Shown here: piece by piece, positions 24,671 through 33,071 of the stretch
How positions within the stretch are numbered: position 1 is the first letter of the stretch
Layout of the letters: the number at the start of each line of letters is the position of its first letter
Source: Clostridia bacterium
GTDB lineage: Bacteria; Bacillota; Clostridia; Peptostreptococcales; Anaerovoracaceae
Reading direction: 5' to 3'
NCBI GenBank assembly: GCA_910575405.1
Contig: CAJTER010000003.1
Coordinates: 62,001-126,000 of the forward strand
Length of the DNA stretch: 64,000 nucleotides
Program-made: the position numbers and the translations under genes
Notes under the pieces: generated by a model
What the model saw: the letters and a program-made list of their open reading frames with translations, nothing else
Database searches by the model: none
Told to the model about the DNA's origin: nothing

Positions 24671-25039
24671 TCAGTGATCACTCCCTTCCAGCGGACACAC
24701 CTGGATTCTTCTGCATTCCATCTGATGGAGAAATTCCCCAATATCCCAGACCTGCCCATTCACATCCACCTGCTTCCCATCCACAAAGCGGCAAAGACCG
24801 ATCTGCCTGGTTCCGTCCTCTGCCATCATGCAAAGACATTCCCCATCCAAAAGGGAGAACCTTTCTGTCCCTTCCCGATCCCGGAAATGGATTGTTTTCT
24901 GTTCTCCCTTCTTCTGTCTGCGAACTCGTATCTGTTCCATCCGCTGATCCTCCTGCTTTCCGGCAACTACACAGCACATGATCCCAATGCCAAAGGCTGC
25001 GCCTGCCACTATCCCAAGAGCCATTCCTGCAAAAAACAT
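24671..25039 (-). CDS. Small membrane-anchored element protein
   Basis: A 122-residue protein with one N-terminal glycine-rich membrane helix (FFAGMALGIVAGAAFGIGIMC, about 2-22) and a cytoplasmic beta-rich domain (EGTERFSLLDGECLCMMAEDG...QVDVNGQVWDIGEFLHQME). The helix resembles the small DUF3789 proteins of conjugative elements. GAAAGGAGAGAAGTGAA precedes the ATG at 25039. Probably part of the transfer region. Function unknown. Confidence 0.5.
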   Translation of the reverse strand: MFFAGMALGIVAGAAFGIGIMCCVVAGKQEDQRMEQIRVRRQKKGEQKTIHFRDREGTERFSLLDGECLCMMAEDGTRQIGLCRFVDGKQVDVNGQVWDIGEFLHQMECRRIQVCPLEGSDH

Positions 25040-25090
25040 TTCACTTCTCTCCTTTCTCGACTGCCGGGGGATTGGGGTTCTCCCCAAAGT

Positions 25091-25110
25091 GCGTTTGGAT
25101 ATCCAAACGC
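25091..25110. promoter_or_regulatory. Perfect 20-bp palindrome
   Basis: GCGTTTGGATATCCAAACGC, a perfect palindrome in the 126-base gap between two element genes. Without a T-run it is more likely a protein-binding site or an RNA stem than a terminator. Nearby ATCGATTCCAATCGA and ATCGATTACGATT repeat a similar core. Confidence 0.5.
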
Positions 25111-25165
25111 TATGCTTGCAAAACCAGTTCCATCGATTCCAATCGACTCTTCCTTATAAAATCGA

Positions 25166-25492
25166 TTACGATTCATTTTCTTTAATCTTGATCAAACCAT
25201 CCAGTGTGGTGCAAATGATATGCAGTCGGTCAGCAGTGCTGATATCCGTATTCATCGTTCCGGTCACTTCTTTTCCACAGACCACCACCATCCGGCACCG
25301 TTTTAAGATCAAGTGGGACATCCGGTTATATGCCTGCTGATCCTCCGCTTCCCCTTCATCCAAAAATGGCAGAAACCCAAACCTCGGACAAATCGGTACA
25401 TACCCCAGTTCATAAATCTTCCGGCAGTATCTCTGCACTTTTACCCTGCTTTCTTCTGCCGGACAGCACACATACGCCATCGCCTGTTCCAT
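25166..25492 (-). CDS. DUF4406/DUF7768-like, deoxyribosyltransferase fold
   Basis: A 108-residue protein: AMAYVCCPAEESRVKVQRYCRKIYELGYVPICPRF, then DQQAYNRMSHLILKRCRMVVVCG and MNTDISTADRLH. This layout (start strand, long helix, GYVPICPR, then MVVVCG) is that of small nucleoside 2-deoxyribosyltransferase-like proteins carried on phages and conjugative elements. The catalytic Glu of true enzymes is not obvious. GGAGGTGAGGCG precedes the ATG. Confidence 0.6.
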   Translation of the reverse strand: MEQAMAYVCCPAEESRVKVQRYCRKIYELGYVPICPRFGFLPFLDEGEAEDQQAYNRMSHLILKRCRMVVVCGKEVTGTMNTDISTADRLHIICTTLDGLIKIKENES

Positions 25493-25503
25493 CGCCTCAC
25501 CTC

Positions 25504-25869
25504 CTATCGCACTTGTTCCTTTTTCTTTACTTTTTCTGCTTTTACTTCAAAGCTCACATCCATTGTACTTTCATCAAATTCCTCGTCAAAGCCACCGTCA
25601 TCATACAGAATCTCTGCCCGTTCTACCGCATCTTCCTTGGAATGTGCTGAGATGGATTTGCGGATGGTGTAACTTTTTCGGATTTCGATTTCAAATGTCT
25701 TTTCCGCTTCCCGTTCCACTGCTTCATACTGAACGGACTGAATGTCATATTCACTGGTACTTGGGCCATACATACGACATCCTTTTTCTGCTTCTTCTTT
25801 GCTGGATGCTTTCACCGCAACGATCTTTTCACGCACTTCTCGGATGGTCACATCATAGACTCTGTCCAT
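25504..25869 (-). CDS. DpnD/PcfM-like protein, duplicated domain
   Basis: A 121-residue protein made of two similar units: YDVTIREVREKIVAVKASSKEEAEKGC (about 4-30) and FEIEIRKSYTIRKSISAHSKEDAVERA (about 58-84). Each is a beta-hairpin followed by a helix, as in DpnD-PcfM proteins. AAGGGGACTT precedes the ATG at 25869, which decides the start. Function of this family is unknown; it commonly accompanies transfer genes and methyltransferases. Confidence 0.6.
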   Translation of the reverse strand: MDRVYDVTIREVREKIVAVKASSKEEAEKGCRMYGPSTSEYDIQSVQYEAVEREAEKTFEIEIRKSYTIRKSISAHSKEDAVERAEILYDDGGFDEEFDESTMDVSFEVKAEKVKKKEQVR

Positions 25870-25884
25870 AAGTCCCCTTTCCTG

Positions 25885-25942
25885 CATCCATGTGGATGCA
25901 CCTTTCTTCTTCTGAAATAAATTTGGACATCCATGTGGATGC
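25885..25942. repeat. Two 15-bp direct repeats of a near-palindrome
   Basis: CATCCATGTGGATGC occurs at 25885-25899 and 25928-25942, 43 bases apart (about four helical turns), in the gap just upstream of the PcfM-like gene's promoter-distal neighbour. Each copy is itself an imperfect palindrome. The spacing suits binding of a dimeric regulator on one DNA face. Confidence 0.5.
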
Positions 25943-25947
25943 CCTTG

Positions 25948-26754
25948 CTATTTCTCGCTTTCTTCTTTTTCCTTTGCTTCCAGTGCAAACTTCACCCGGT
26001 CACTTCCCAGCTTATAATAAGCGTCCGTCACCTCGATGCCCACTGCCTCATATCCTTCCTCTACGGCTGCAAGGATGGTTGTCCCAGCTCCGGCAAAGGG
26101 GTCTAAGATCCTTCCACCTGGCTCGCAGATCTGGATCACATCTTTCATAAGCTGCAAAGGCTTCTCTGTCACATGGATACGGTTCTGGGGATTTCCATAG
26201 CGGAACACACCGGGAAGACAGGACACCGGACGGCTGATAGGCATCGGTCCGTTACTGCCCCACACAATATATTCAGCCTGCTGGCGGAAACGTCCCTTCT
26301 GCGGACGAGAGTTTCCTTTATCCCACACCGCTGTACCTCTCCAGATCCAACCTGCCCACTGAAGGGCATCGGTAATGGACGGGTATTGTCTCCAGTCAAT
26401 AAAAAGACAGATAGGAGCTCCGATCTTGCAGGCTTTCCGCACATCGTAAAGCCACTCTGCCATCCAGTGTGTCCAAGAACGCTGGTCTTTGTTATCCCCA
26501 TCAAAATCCGGCAAGGCATTTTCAGCCTTCATACTGCTGTATTTCTGATTGGTAGTACGGTTTCTTTCATTCTGCTTCGTTCCTCCGGACGCATACGGCG
26601 GATCGGTGATCACTGCATCAAAAATTCCCGGCTGAAATGCCTTCACCAGTTTCAGCGTATCTCCATGCAGGATCGTCCACTTCTCCCCTCCGGTATATTC
26701 CTCTGGGTATGTTCCTTCTTTCAATAAGTTCCCTAACTGCAGGGTATTCTCCAT
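25948..26754 (-). CDS. Site-specific DNA methyltransferase (N4/N6 type)
   Basis: A 268-residue methyltransferase that moves a methyl group from SAM to an exocyclic amine of A or C. Motif IV is TDPPYASGG (about residues 51-59) and comes before motif I, DPFAGAGTTILAAVEEGYEAVGIE (about 213-236), the order of the beta class. No restriction partner is nearby, so it is a solitary enzyme, perhaps protecting the element after entry. The ATG at 26754 has AAAGG 8 bases upstream. The element also encodes SAM synthetase and a C5 methyltransferase. Confidence 0.88.
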   Translation of the reverse strand: MENTLQLGNLLKEGTYPEEYTGGEKWTILHGDTLKLVKAFQPGIFDAVITDPPYASGGTKQNERNRTTNQKYSSMKAENALPDFDGDNKDQRSWTHWMAEWLYDVRKACKIGAPICLFIDWRQYPSITDALQWAGWIWRGTAVWDKGNSRPQKGRFRQQAEYIVWGSNGPMPISRPVSCLPGVFRYGNPQNRIHVTEKPLQLMKDVIQICEPGGRILDPFAGAGTTILAAVEEGYEAVGIEVTDAYYKLGSDRVKFALEAKEKEESEK

Positions 26755-26858
26755 AGGCATCATCCTTTCTTATCAGCGCTTTGGCTGTTTCTTATCTTTT
26801 TTATCGGTTTCTGCTATTTTTTCTTCCCATATCTTTTATGATATGGCAAAAGCGAACT

Positions 26859-27632
26859 TCATCGGCATTCTTCCTTCCCACGTTTCTTTGGCGGCTTAGT
26901 GGCTTTCTGAAAACCTTCGCTCAGTTCCGTCTCTACATATTCACTGATGATATGAAGAGCCTGATAATAGTTCTCTGATTTTTGGACACGTGCAATCATT
27001 TCTTTTGCCTCTTGTCCCTGCCCATTTGCCTGAAGCAGTTTATTTGCCCTTGCCAGAATAGAAAACACATTTCCATCCTGTCCCACAAGCTGCATCTTCG
27101 GACGTCTCATTTCCGTTTCCTTCTGTTGATAATCGGGATCACTGATCTGAATTTCATAGTCATCGCTCTGCCAAAAATGAACATAGATTTCTCCATCTCC
27201 GACTTGGATTTCCTGCTGTTCAAACCCTTCTCCCCATCCGTCACTATACTGCCCGGTAACATATTCATACAGTTCTTCTGTTTCCGGCTGTTCTAAAAAT
27301 GTAGTTAATTCCAAAGTGGTACATCCATACAAAACACCCTCTTTTTGTTTCACTGAAGGGACTGCACTGATCACTTTCTCTTTGATGGCCGCACTGCCAT
27401 CAAAATAATCCATTAAATTGCAGGGCTTTCCTTCCTCATTTCCAATGGCATTATATTTTTCGATTGCTTCTTTGATCTCCGATTCATACTGTGACAAGTC
27501 TGCTCCTTCCAATGGCAGTCCCTCATAAACATCGTACTCGTATTCCCCCTCTTCCCACTGCCTTTCCAATTCTCTGGACGTGAAATTCCCTGTCAGTGGT
27601 GTCAACAATTCTATTTTGATGGTATCTTCCAT
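26859..27632 (-). CDS. Conserved conjugative-element protein, unknown
   Basis: A 257-residue acidic soluble protein, starting EDTIKIELLTPLTGNFTSRELERQWEEGEYEYDVYEG. GGGAGGTGAAGCGA stands before the ATG at 27632. The C-terminal third is helical and ends in a Lys-rich tail (KPPKKRGKEE). The opening IELLTPLTGNF and the alternating beta/acidic pattern recur in proteins placed next to Toprim genes on such elements, from memory. No catalytic motif is visible and I give no function. Confidence 0.5.
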   Translation of the reverse strand: MEDTIKIELLTPLTGNFTSRELERQWEEGEYEYDVYEGLPLEGADLSQYESEIKEAIEKYNAIGNEEGKPCNLMDYFDGSAAIKEKVISAVPSVKQKEGVLYGCTTLELTTFLEQPETEELYEYVTGQYSDGWGEGFEQQEIQVGDGEIYVHFWQSDDYEIQISDPDYQQKETEMRRPKMQLVGQDGNVFSILARANKLLQANGQGQEAKEMIARVQKSENYYQALHIISEYVETELSEGFQKATKPPKKRGKEECR

Positions 27633-27637
27633 TCGCT

Positions 27638-28606
27638 TCACCTCCCACGTTCTCTTCGCTGTTTCTGCTGTTTTTCCCACGCCTGCTTTGCCAGGTCCCC
27701 ATAATCAGCACCCTCTATTGGGGGCAGGTTGCAGAAAACAGCATATTCTTTTTCATAATGCTCTTTTAGCTGTTCACACGCCCATCGTCCGGCAAAATCA
27801 TGATCGGTGCAGATCTCTATCTCCGTCACCTCCGGATGCTGTTTCAAAAAATGTTCCAATGCATCTGGTATTTTCATCTTTCTGACGTTCTGCCCGGTTC
27901 CTTCCTTCGGTGCAGTGACACCGCCCAAAGACAGGCGGTATTTATCCGCATTCCCTTCCAGTGTCATATGAGCCAGGGCATCAATACAGGCTTCATATAC
28001 TGCCACCCGGCAGCTTTTCCCAAGGGGCGGAACACAAAAGCTGTATTGTTTTTCACTGCCTTCCTGTTCCATCCGGAAGCTCTTTCCCCGGTTGTCATAG
28101 ATTCCCCGCAGGAACGCATACCTTGCATGTCCCTGTTCATCCATGCCAACAAAAACAGCGTTATGATAGGGGGCACTCTCATACAGGATTCCGAGCTGCA
28201 CACAGTAATCCAGTACCTCATCCCGGATTCCCCTTTGGTTCAAATATCTCCGCACCCGGTAAAAATTATCATTGGGCAGGGGCTGGGCAAAGGGCTTCTT
28301 TTTAGGCGCTGGTTCTGCTCTGGGAACATACACAGGCGTCTGCTCACACAAGATCTTTACGGCTTCCGTATATCCCATGCCGTCTACCTGCATCAAAAAC
28401 CGGAGGGCAGACATTCCACCGATATCCCTGGATTTCCAATGCCATTTACTGGTGATCTCATTGATCTTAAAACTGTCATGGTCCTGAAGCTGCCATTCGT
28501 TTCTTGTCCTTGTCTTTTTCAACCTTCCCGGTTGGTATGTCTGCAAATACTCATATGCCCGCACCTGCTTGACTGCCTGATACTCTTCTTCCGTAACCCA
28601 AGCCAT
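27638..28606 (-). CDS. DUF3991 and Toprim domain protein
   Basis: A 322-residue protein. The N-terminus (EYLQTYQPGRLKKTRTRNEWQLQDHDSFKIN) resembles a CHC2-like or DUF3991 DNA-binding region. The Toprim part includes VAVYEACIDALAHMTL (Glu of the metal site, about 197-212) and EIEICTDHDFAGRWACEQL (DxD motif, about 266-284). Toprim proteins of this type are primase/topoisomerase-like and probably act on single-stranded transfer DNA. Its ATG overlaps the metK stop by one base (TGATG). Confidence 0.8.
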   Translation of the reverse strand: MAWVTEEEYQAVKQVRAYEYLQTYQPGRLKKTRTRNEWQLQDHDSFKINEITSKWHWKSRDIGGMSALRFLMQVDGMGYTEAVKILCEQTPVYVPRAEPAPKKKPFAQPLPNDNFYRVRRYLNQRGIRDEVLDYCVQLGILYESAPYHNAVFVGMDEQGHARYAFLRGIYDNRGKSFRMEQEGSEKQYSFCVPPLGKSCRVAVYEACIDALAHMTLEGNADKYRLSLGGVTAPKEGTGQNVRKMKIPDALEHFLKQHPEVTEIEICTDHDFAGRWACEQLKEHYEKEYAVFCNLPPIEGADYGDLAKQAWEKQQKQRRERGR

Positions 28607-29766
28607 CAGATCACCGCATTACGGAGCTGTTCTGCCTTATCGGTGCGCTCCCATGGCAATTCCTTTCTTCCAAAATGTCCAAAGGCTGCTGTCTGCCGGA
28701 AAATCGGACGGGTAAGGCGAAGCGTATCTACGATCTGCTTTGGTGTCAGTCCAAACACCAAGGGGATCGCCATTTCCAGACAGTCATCCGCACACACGTT
28801 TCCTGTGCCAAACGTATCTACCTGAACCATAACAGGCTGGGCAACACCTATGGCATAGGCAAGGGAAACCTGACACTTGCTGGCAAGTCCGGCTGCGACC
28901 ATATTTTTGGCAATATACCTCGCCATATACGCCCCAGAACGGTCCACTTTTGAACAATCCTTCCCGGAAAATGCCCCGCCGCCATGGGGAACCATGCTGC
29001 CATAACTGTCTACCATCAATTTTCTCCCAGTCAGTCCCGTATCTGCCTCCATGCCTCCGCAGACAAAACGTCCGGATGGATTGATAAGGATTTTTGTATC
29101 TTCATCCGGTGGAAGAAGACGAAGTGCCGGAAGAAGCACCTTTTTTCGGATCTCTGCTTCCAGTTTCTTCAGATTCTTATCCTCCGTATGCTGACAGGAT
29201 ACAACCACACTATCCAGACGGACAGGCTTTCCATCCTCATACTCTACCGTCACCTGTGCTTTCCCATCCGGGCAGATTCCTTCAATATAGCTGCTTCTTC
29301 TACAGGCAGACAGTTCCCGGACAATCCTGTTTACAAGCACCACAGGCATAGGCATAAGCTGCGGCGTCTCATCACAGGCATATCCGATCATGACGCCCTG
29401 ATCCCCTGCTCCTTGGAACCAGTCTATCTGATTGTCAGACACTCCTTCCCTTCGTTCTTTTGAGGATGCGACTGCCCCTGCGATATCGGGACTCTGTCGA
29501 TGGACAAAGGTATCCATAGCAATCCCTTCGCTGGAATAGCCCACATCCGACAATACTTTTTCCACAACTGCAAACACATCCGGCTCATAGGCGCTGGTAA
29601 TCTCCCCTGCCACAATGACAGTTTCCTTCGTGGCAAGCACTTCACAAGCCACCTTGGAATCCGCATCATTTTTCAGACACACATCCAAGATTGCATCTGC
29701 AATCTGATCGCACACTTTGTCTGGGTGTCCTTCTGTTACTGCTTCTGCTGTATAAAATTTTCTCAT
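28606..29766 (-). CDS. metK: S-adenosylmethionine synthetase
   Basis: Makes SAM from methionine and ATP in the cytoplasm. The 386 residues match the family length. Visible motifs are TAEAVTEGHPDKVCDQIADAI (about 5-25), GAGDQGVMIGYA (about 114-125, the adenosine-binding signature), and GGGAFSGKDCSKVDRSGAYMAR (about 262-283, the P-loop-like GGGAFSGKD). GAGAGG precedes the ATG at 29766. Encoding metK inside a transfer operon is unusual; it probably feeds the element's two methyltransferases. A terminator-like hairpin directly upstream may set its level. Confidence 0.95.
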   Translation of the reverse strand: MRKFYTAEAVTEGHPDKVCDQIADAILDVCLKNDADSKVACEVLATKETVIVAGEITSAYEPDVFAVVEKVLSDVGYSSEGIAMDTFVHRQSPDIAGAVASSKERREGVSDNQIDWFQGAGDQGVMIGYACDETPQLMPMPVVLVNRIVRELSACRRSSYIEGICPDGKAQVTVEYEDGKPVRLDSVVVSCQHTEDKNLKKLEAEIRKKVLLPALRLLPPDEDTKILINPSGRFVCGGMEADTGLTGRKLMVDSYGSMVPHGGGAFSGKDCSKVDRSGAYMARYIAKNMVAAGLASKCQVSLAYAIGVAQPVMVQVDTFGTGNVCADDCLEMAIPLVFGLTPKQIVDTLRLTRPIFRQTAAFGHFGRKELPWERTDKAEQLRNAVI

Positions 29767-29787
29767 ATGAATTTCCTCTCTTTCATG

Positions 29788-29833
29788 CAAAAAAGGCAGG
29801 ATACCTTCCTTTTTACGGGAACATATCCTGCCT
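29788..29833 (-). terminator. Terminator or attenuator ahead of metK
   Basis: Perfect 10-bp stem AGGCAGGATA / TATCCTGCCT (29794-29803 and 29824-29833) followed on the minus strand by six T residues, only about 20 bases before the metK start. It ends the toxin-antitoxin transcript. No promoter fits in the short gap after it, so read-through must supply metK, making attenuation plausible. Confidence 0.7.
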
Positions 29834-29861
29834 GATGTTTTATATTGTTTAATTTTCTCAT

Positions 29862-30176
29862 TTAACCTTTTAATCGGCTTTCAATATCTGATGCACTATA
29901 CAGTACATCTGTTACAATCACCTTATCTCCCTGGATTACAAAAAAGACGGAATAATTATCTACCAACAATCTTCTCATCTCTTTGCTTCGTTCCGGCTCT
30001 GATTCCATAATACGGATTCTCTCAGCCAGCGTTTCCAATGTCAAAATGGCATCTGCAATCCGGTTGTATTGGTCCATTGCATTTTCCGGCGCCTGAAGAA
30101 CATAAGCGATGTGATTATATAACTGCTCCATATCAGCCAATGCTTCATTTGTAATCTCAACCGTATAGTGTTTCAT
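29862..30176 (-). CDS. RelE/ParE family toxin
   Basis: A 104-residue toxin-like protein: MKHYTVEITNEALADMEQLYNHIAYVLQAPENA, then RRLLVDNYSVFFVIQGDKVIVTDVLYSASDIE. This is the ParE/RelE plasmid-stabilisation fold. Mode of action (gyrase poison or mRNA cleavage) cannot be told. The start lies one base after the antitoxin stop, the standard order antitoxin then toxin. It would stabilise the element by killing cells that lose it. Confidence 0.88.
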   Translation of the reverse strand: MKHYTVEITNEALADMEQLYNHIAYVLQAPENAMDQYNRIADAILTLETLAERIRIMESEPERSKEMRRLLVDNYSVFFVIQGDKVIVTDVLYSASDIESRLKG

Positions 30177-30177
30177 A

Positions 30178-30480
30178 TCAATGATTCTCCCTGAATTTTG
30201 CAAACGCTTCCGCTGCATTTTGTACTCTTCCTGCAGCTATATCATTGTAACCTTTTTCCAATTTTTGATGGAGTTCTTCTGTTGTCATAGCATCCGCATG
30301 AATCGATACTGGTGCTTTTGGCAAAGAAACAGAAAATGGAATTCCACCTGTAAGAGAGATCTGGTTTAAATACATATCAATCGCTGTTGACATGGGAACA
30401 CCTAACTGGGACAATACTTTTTCTGCCCGTTCTTTAACCGTTGGATTTACTCTTAAGTTCAATGTTGCTGTTTTTTCCAT
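30178..30480 (-). CDS. RelB/DinJ family antitoxin
   Basis: A 100-residue protein, EKTATLNLRVNPTVKERAEKVLSQLGVPMSTAIDMYLNQI, a ribbon-helix-helix of the RelB/DinJ type that binds its own promoter and neutralises the toxin via the C-terminal half (ELHQKLEKGYNDIAAGRV). GGAGGTGTGAAC precedes the ATG at 30480. Forms an operon with the toxin gene. Confidence 0.88.
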   Translation of the reverse strand: MEKTATLNLRVNPTVKERAEKVLSQLGVPMSTAIDMYLNQISLTGGIPFSVSLPKAPVSIHADAMTTEELHQKLEKGYNDIAAGRVQNAAEAFAKFRENH

Positions 30481-30486
30481 GTTCAC

Positions 30487-30862
30487 ACCTCCTTGTTTCT
30501 TATATTGTAACGCTTTTGTCGTTACAATTCAAGCACTATTTTTCTGTTTTGTATCCGATTTTACATTTACATGATACTCGCAGATTTTCGCTCAACAACA
30601 CTCTTCCGCTAAATGGACGATACATCCAGAGAGCTGCAAAAGTCCTCATCTTTGAACACTTTCCGACACTACACCTGTCCACATTCCGTTGCAAATCCCT
30701 TAACTTCGAACACTTTTTGTTCCGCATCGCCACTTCCCGTTGCAGCTTGTCTCACATACTGCACTTTTCGGGTACTTTTGAACACTTCCGGCAGGAGATT
30801 GTTTCAGAGCACCCCAGGATACATCCAGAGAGCTGAAGAAAGTACCCACCTTTGAACACTTT
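30487..30862. repeat. Repeat-rich intergenic region
   Basis: No supported gene. An imperfect direct repeat of about 48 bases occurs at 30619-30667 and 30818-30866; both copies start GATACATCCAGAGAGCTG and end near TTTGAACACTT. The core TTYGAACACTT occurs four times in the same orientation (30651, 30705, 30777, 30851), spaced 54, 72 and 74 bases. The antitoxin promoter should lie near 30500-30560. The array could be an origin, a partition or transfer site, or a regulator-binding array. Confidence 0.55.
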
Positions 30863-31651
30863 TCACCTTTCAGGTTCTGCTTTTACTGCCACAAGGATGT
30901 TCCGGGCCTCCTTCCACTCATAAGAACAGGTTACCAGCGTCAGGGTTGTCTCACAACCTGCACCAGCTACCCCTGTTTCAAACAGCGACAGCGCTTTCGC
31001 CTGTGCTACATAAGCCTCTAATTCCTGCGGACTGTGAAAAGATGCCTGCTGGAAGTCGAACATGGACACATCAGCTTTCAATACTGCCGCTATCTGGTAC
31101 TCTTCCATGCCTTCCGGCGTCTGAAAGAACACCCTGGGATGTGCTTTCCAGTAATCATAGGAGGCGTACCTGTCCAGATTCCCGAACATCGCCCCGCTGT
31201 TCATGTTGTGACCGTAGATAGTCAGATTCTTTGATTCTCCCAAAATACAGTCTGCCTGGAGGAACAAACTTCCATTGATGTCGTAGTTTCCCCAGTAATC
31301 CCTCCGCAGATAATACTCCGGATCTTCCCGGCTGCTCTGCATGACCGGATAATCGATCCCAACCTCCGGGATTGTAAGCCAGCCCCGAACACCCGGATAC
31401 TGGCGCTGGAGGGATCGAAGGTCAACGGCAGACACTCCCGGTTCTCTTCCAGCCTGTTCCTCTTTCTCTCCTTGAGAGCCCCCGCCCGGAGGGATGTCCT
31501 CCGGGAAGCAGGTTTTTAACTCTTCCACCAGTTCCCGATTCTGCCTGGGAATCGCCACATAATCATGATAAATTAGTGCCGCACTAAGGATACAGACAGC
31601 ACACAAGACTGCCTGCAGCATCCACAGCTTATTCTTCTTTTTTCGCTTCAT
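30863..31651 (-). CDS. srtB: Class B sortase
   Basis: A 262-residue membrane-anchored transpeptidase that attaches surface proteins to peptidoglycan or pili. One N-terminal TM (LWMLQAVLCAVCILSAALIYH, about 9-29). Catalytic residues: His in LTIYGHNMNSGAMFGNL (about 144), Cys in LTLVTCSYEW (about 243), Arg in ARNILVAV (about 250). The start overlaps the surface-protein gene by 23 bases. It probably anchors that protein, whose sorting signal is VPQTG. Confidence 0.9.
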   Translation of the reverse strand: MKRKKKNKLWMLQAVLCAVCILSAALIYHDYVAIPRQNRELVEELKTCFPEDIPPGGGSQGEKEEQAGREPGVSAVDLRSLQRQYPGVRGWLTIPEVGIDYPVMQSSREDPEYYLRRDYWGNYDINGSLFLQADCILGESKNLTIYGHNMNSGAMFGNLDRYASYDYWKAHPRVFFQTPEGMEEYQIAAVLKADVSMFDFQQASFHSPQELEAYVAQAKALSLFETGVAGAGCETTLTLVTCSYEWKEARNILVAVKAEPER

Positions 31652-33071
31652 CTGCTTTTTTATGTCTCTTCTTATAGAGCATGGTTGCCATGAGTCCGGC
31701 TGCTGATACGCCTAAAAGTGCAAACAGAAGGATTGGTTTCCAGTGGTCATCTCCTGTCTGCGGTACACCCGGAGTTTCCGGTGTCCTTGCATCCTTCATT
31801 TCCACCTTCTGGACTTCCATGGTATCTTCCAGTGTAAACTTCACATCTTCTGCGATCTCATAGCCTTCCGGCGCTGTGATCTCACGCAGGATCAATTCTT
31901 CCCCTACCGGAAGTTTCTCTACCAGATGCGTTTTCCCGTCTGTTACCCACTCTTCCAAAACTTCACCATCTTTATTTAAGATCTGAAGCTTGGCTCCTTC
32001 CAGTTCCTTTCCGGTGGTAAGGTCTGTTTTGGAGATTTCCACTTTGGAATAGGTATCCTTCATTTTCACCTTGGTCACACTGCCATCTTCCTTTACTTCA
32101 AACTCAATATCTTCCGCAGACACATACCCTTCTGCATAAGGCGGCATCTCTTCATGGAGCGTATACGTTCCCTCCGGCAGTCCATAGACTACGTGCGGTT
32201 CTTTTGTGCTGATCCACTCTTCCACGATGTTGCCATCCTGGTCGATGATCTGAAGCTTCGCCCCTTCCAGTTCTTCCCCGGTTGTGGCATCGGTTTTTGT
32301 AAACTGGCTTTCAGTTGGCTGATTTTCCACTTCTTTTGTCAGCTTGATTTCTGCAAGGTTCTGGTCTGTGTAAGAGGCATCGATCTCCCAGATTTCCTCA
32401 TTTGGAAGATACCCCGGCTTTCTCACTTCCTCTTTCACATAATATTTTCCATGATAGAGGTCGCTGTCAAAGGTAAGCTGTCCCTTCTCATCCGTTGCTT
32501 TCTTCTCCAGCAGAGTGTCCTTTTCTACAAGAACCTCACCCTGCTGGGAGAGGATATCTTCTTTTGCATATAATCCAAAGATCACGCCTTCCAGCTTCTC
32601 TTCTGTGACTGCATCCTTCTTTTCTACAGAAATGGAAATCTTCTGTCGCTCATTTTTATAAGCAACCCCTTCATAAACCACTGCCTGCGTATCATCCTCT
32701 GCGGTCAGGGTAAATTCTTTCTGTTCCGGGTTCAATACGAAATGGTCGCCTGCTATGGTTTCTTTCATATAATAAGAACCCAATGGAAGATTATTTACCA
32801 CTGCCTTTCCTTCTGTATCAGTCACTAAAGTTGTCACCAGATCGTCTTTTTCATAACGGATGACCGGATTGCCCTGCTCATCCTTTGCTCCGTCCGGAGA
32901 ATAAATGGTGTCCTTGGCATACAGTTCAAAGGCTGCCCCTTCCACACCGGATTCTTCATAGACAAAATCATGGAACACTCCGGTATCGGTATCCTCTCCG
33001 GTCACTGCATCTTTGATCTTTCCTGCCAGTCTCTTTGCCTTTGCAAGCAGGGAATCCCCCTTCACTTCCAC
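31629..33071 (-). CDS. Cna-B/SpaA-type surface protein, C-terminal frame
   Basis: The 3' part of one large adhesin gene, in the next frame to 33062-36010. The 480 codons hold at least four Cna-B-like repeats (for example GAAFELYAKDTIYSPDG, GVIFGLYAKEDILSQQG, and two copies of TTGEELEGAKLQI / TTGKELEGAKLQI), built for internal isopeptide bonds. The C-terminus is a sorting signal, GVPQTGDDHWKP, then a TM helix and KKRHKKADEAKKEE. The nominal start has no ribosome binding site and lies inside the upstream frame, so independent translation is unlikely. Confidence 0.85.
   Translation of the reverse strand: MEVKGDSLLAKAKRLAGKIKDAVTGEDTDTGVFHDFVYEESGVEGAAFELYAKDTIYSPDGAKDEQGNPVIRYEKDDLVTTLVTDTEGKAVVNNLPLGSYYMKETIAGDHFVLNPEQKEFTLTAEDDTQAVVYEGVAYKNERQKISISVEKKDAVTEEKLEGVIFGLYAKEDILSQQGEVLVEKDTLLEKKATDEKGQLTFDSDLYHGKYYVKEEVRKPGYLPNEEIWEIDASYTDQNLAEIKLTKEVENQPTESQFTKTDATTGEELEGAKLQIIDQDGNIVEEWISTKEPHVVYGLPEGTYTLHEEMPPYAEGYVSAEDIEFEVKEDGSVTKVKMKDTYSKVEISKTDLTTGKELEGAKLQILNKDGEVLEEWVTDGKTHLVEKLPVGEELILREITAPEGYEIAEDVKFTLEDTMEVQKVEMKDARTPETPGVPQTGDDHWKPILLFALLGVSAAGLMATMLYKKRHKKADEAKKEE

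Noticed and set aside
29788-29833. SAM riboswitch (SMK or SAM-I) before metK
   Set aside because: Only a simple stem with a 20-base loop and T-run is present. No conserved SMK or SAM-I core fits in the short leader.
30600-30870. CRISPR array
   Set aside because: The repeats are only 11 bases, with uneven spacing of 54-74 bases, and no cas genes are present.
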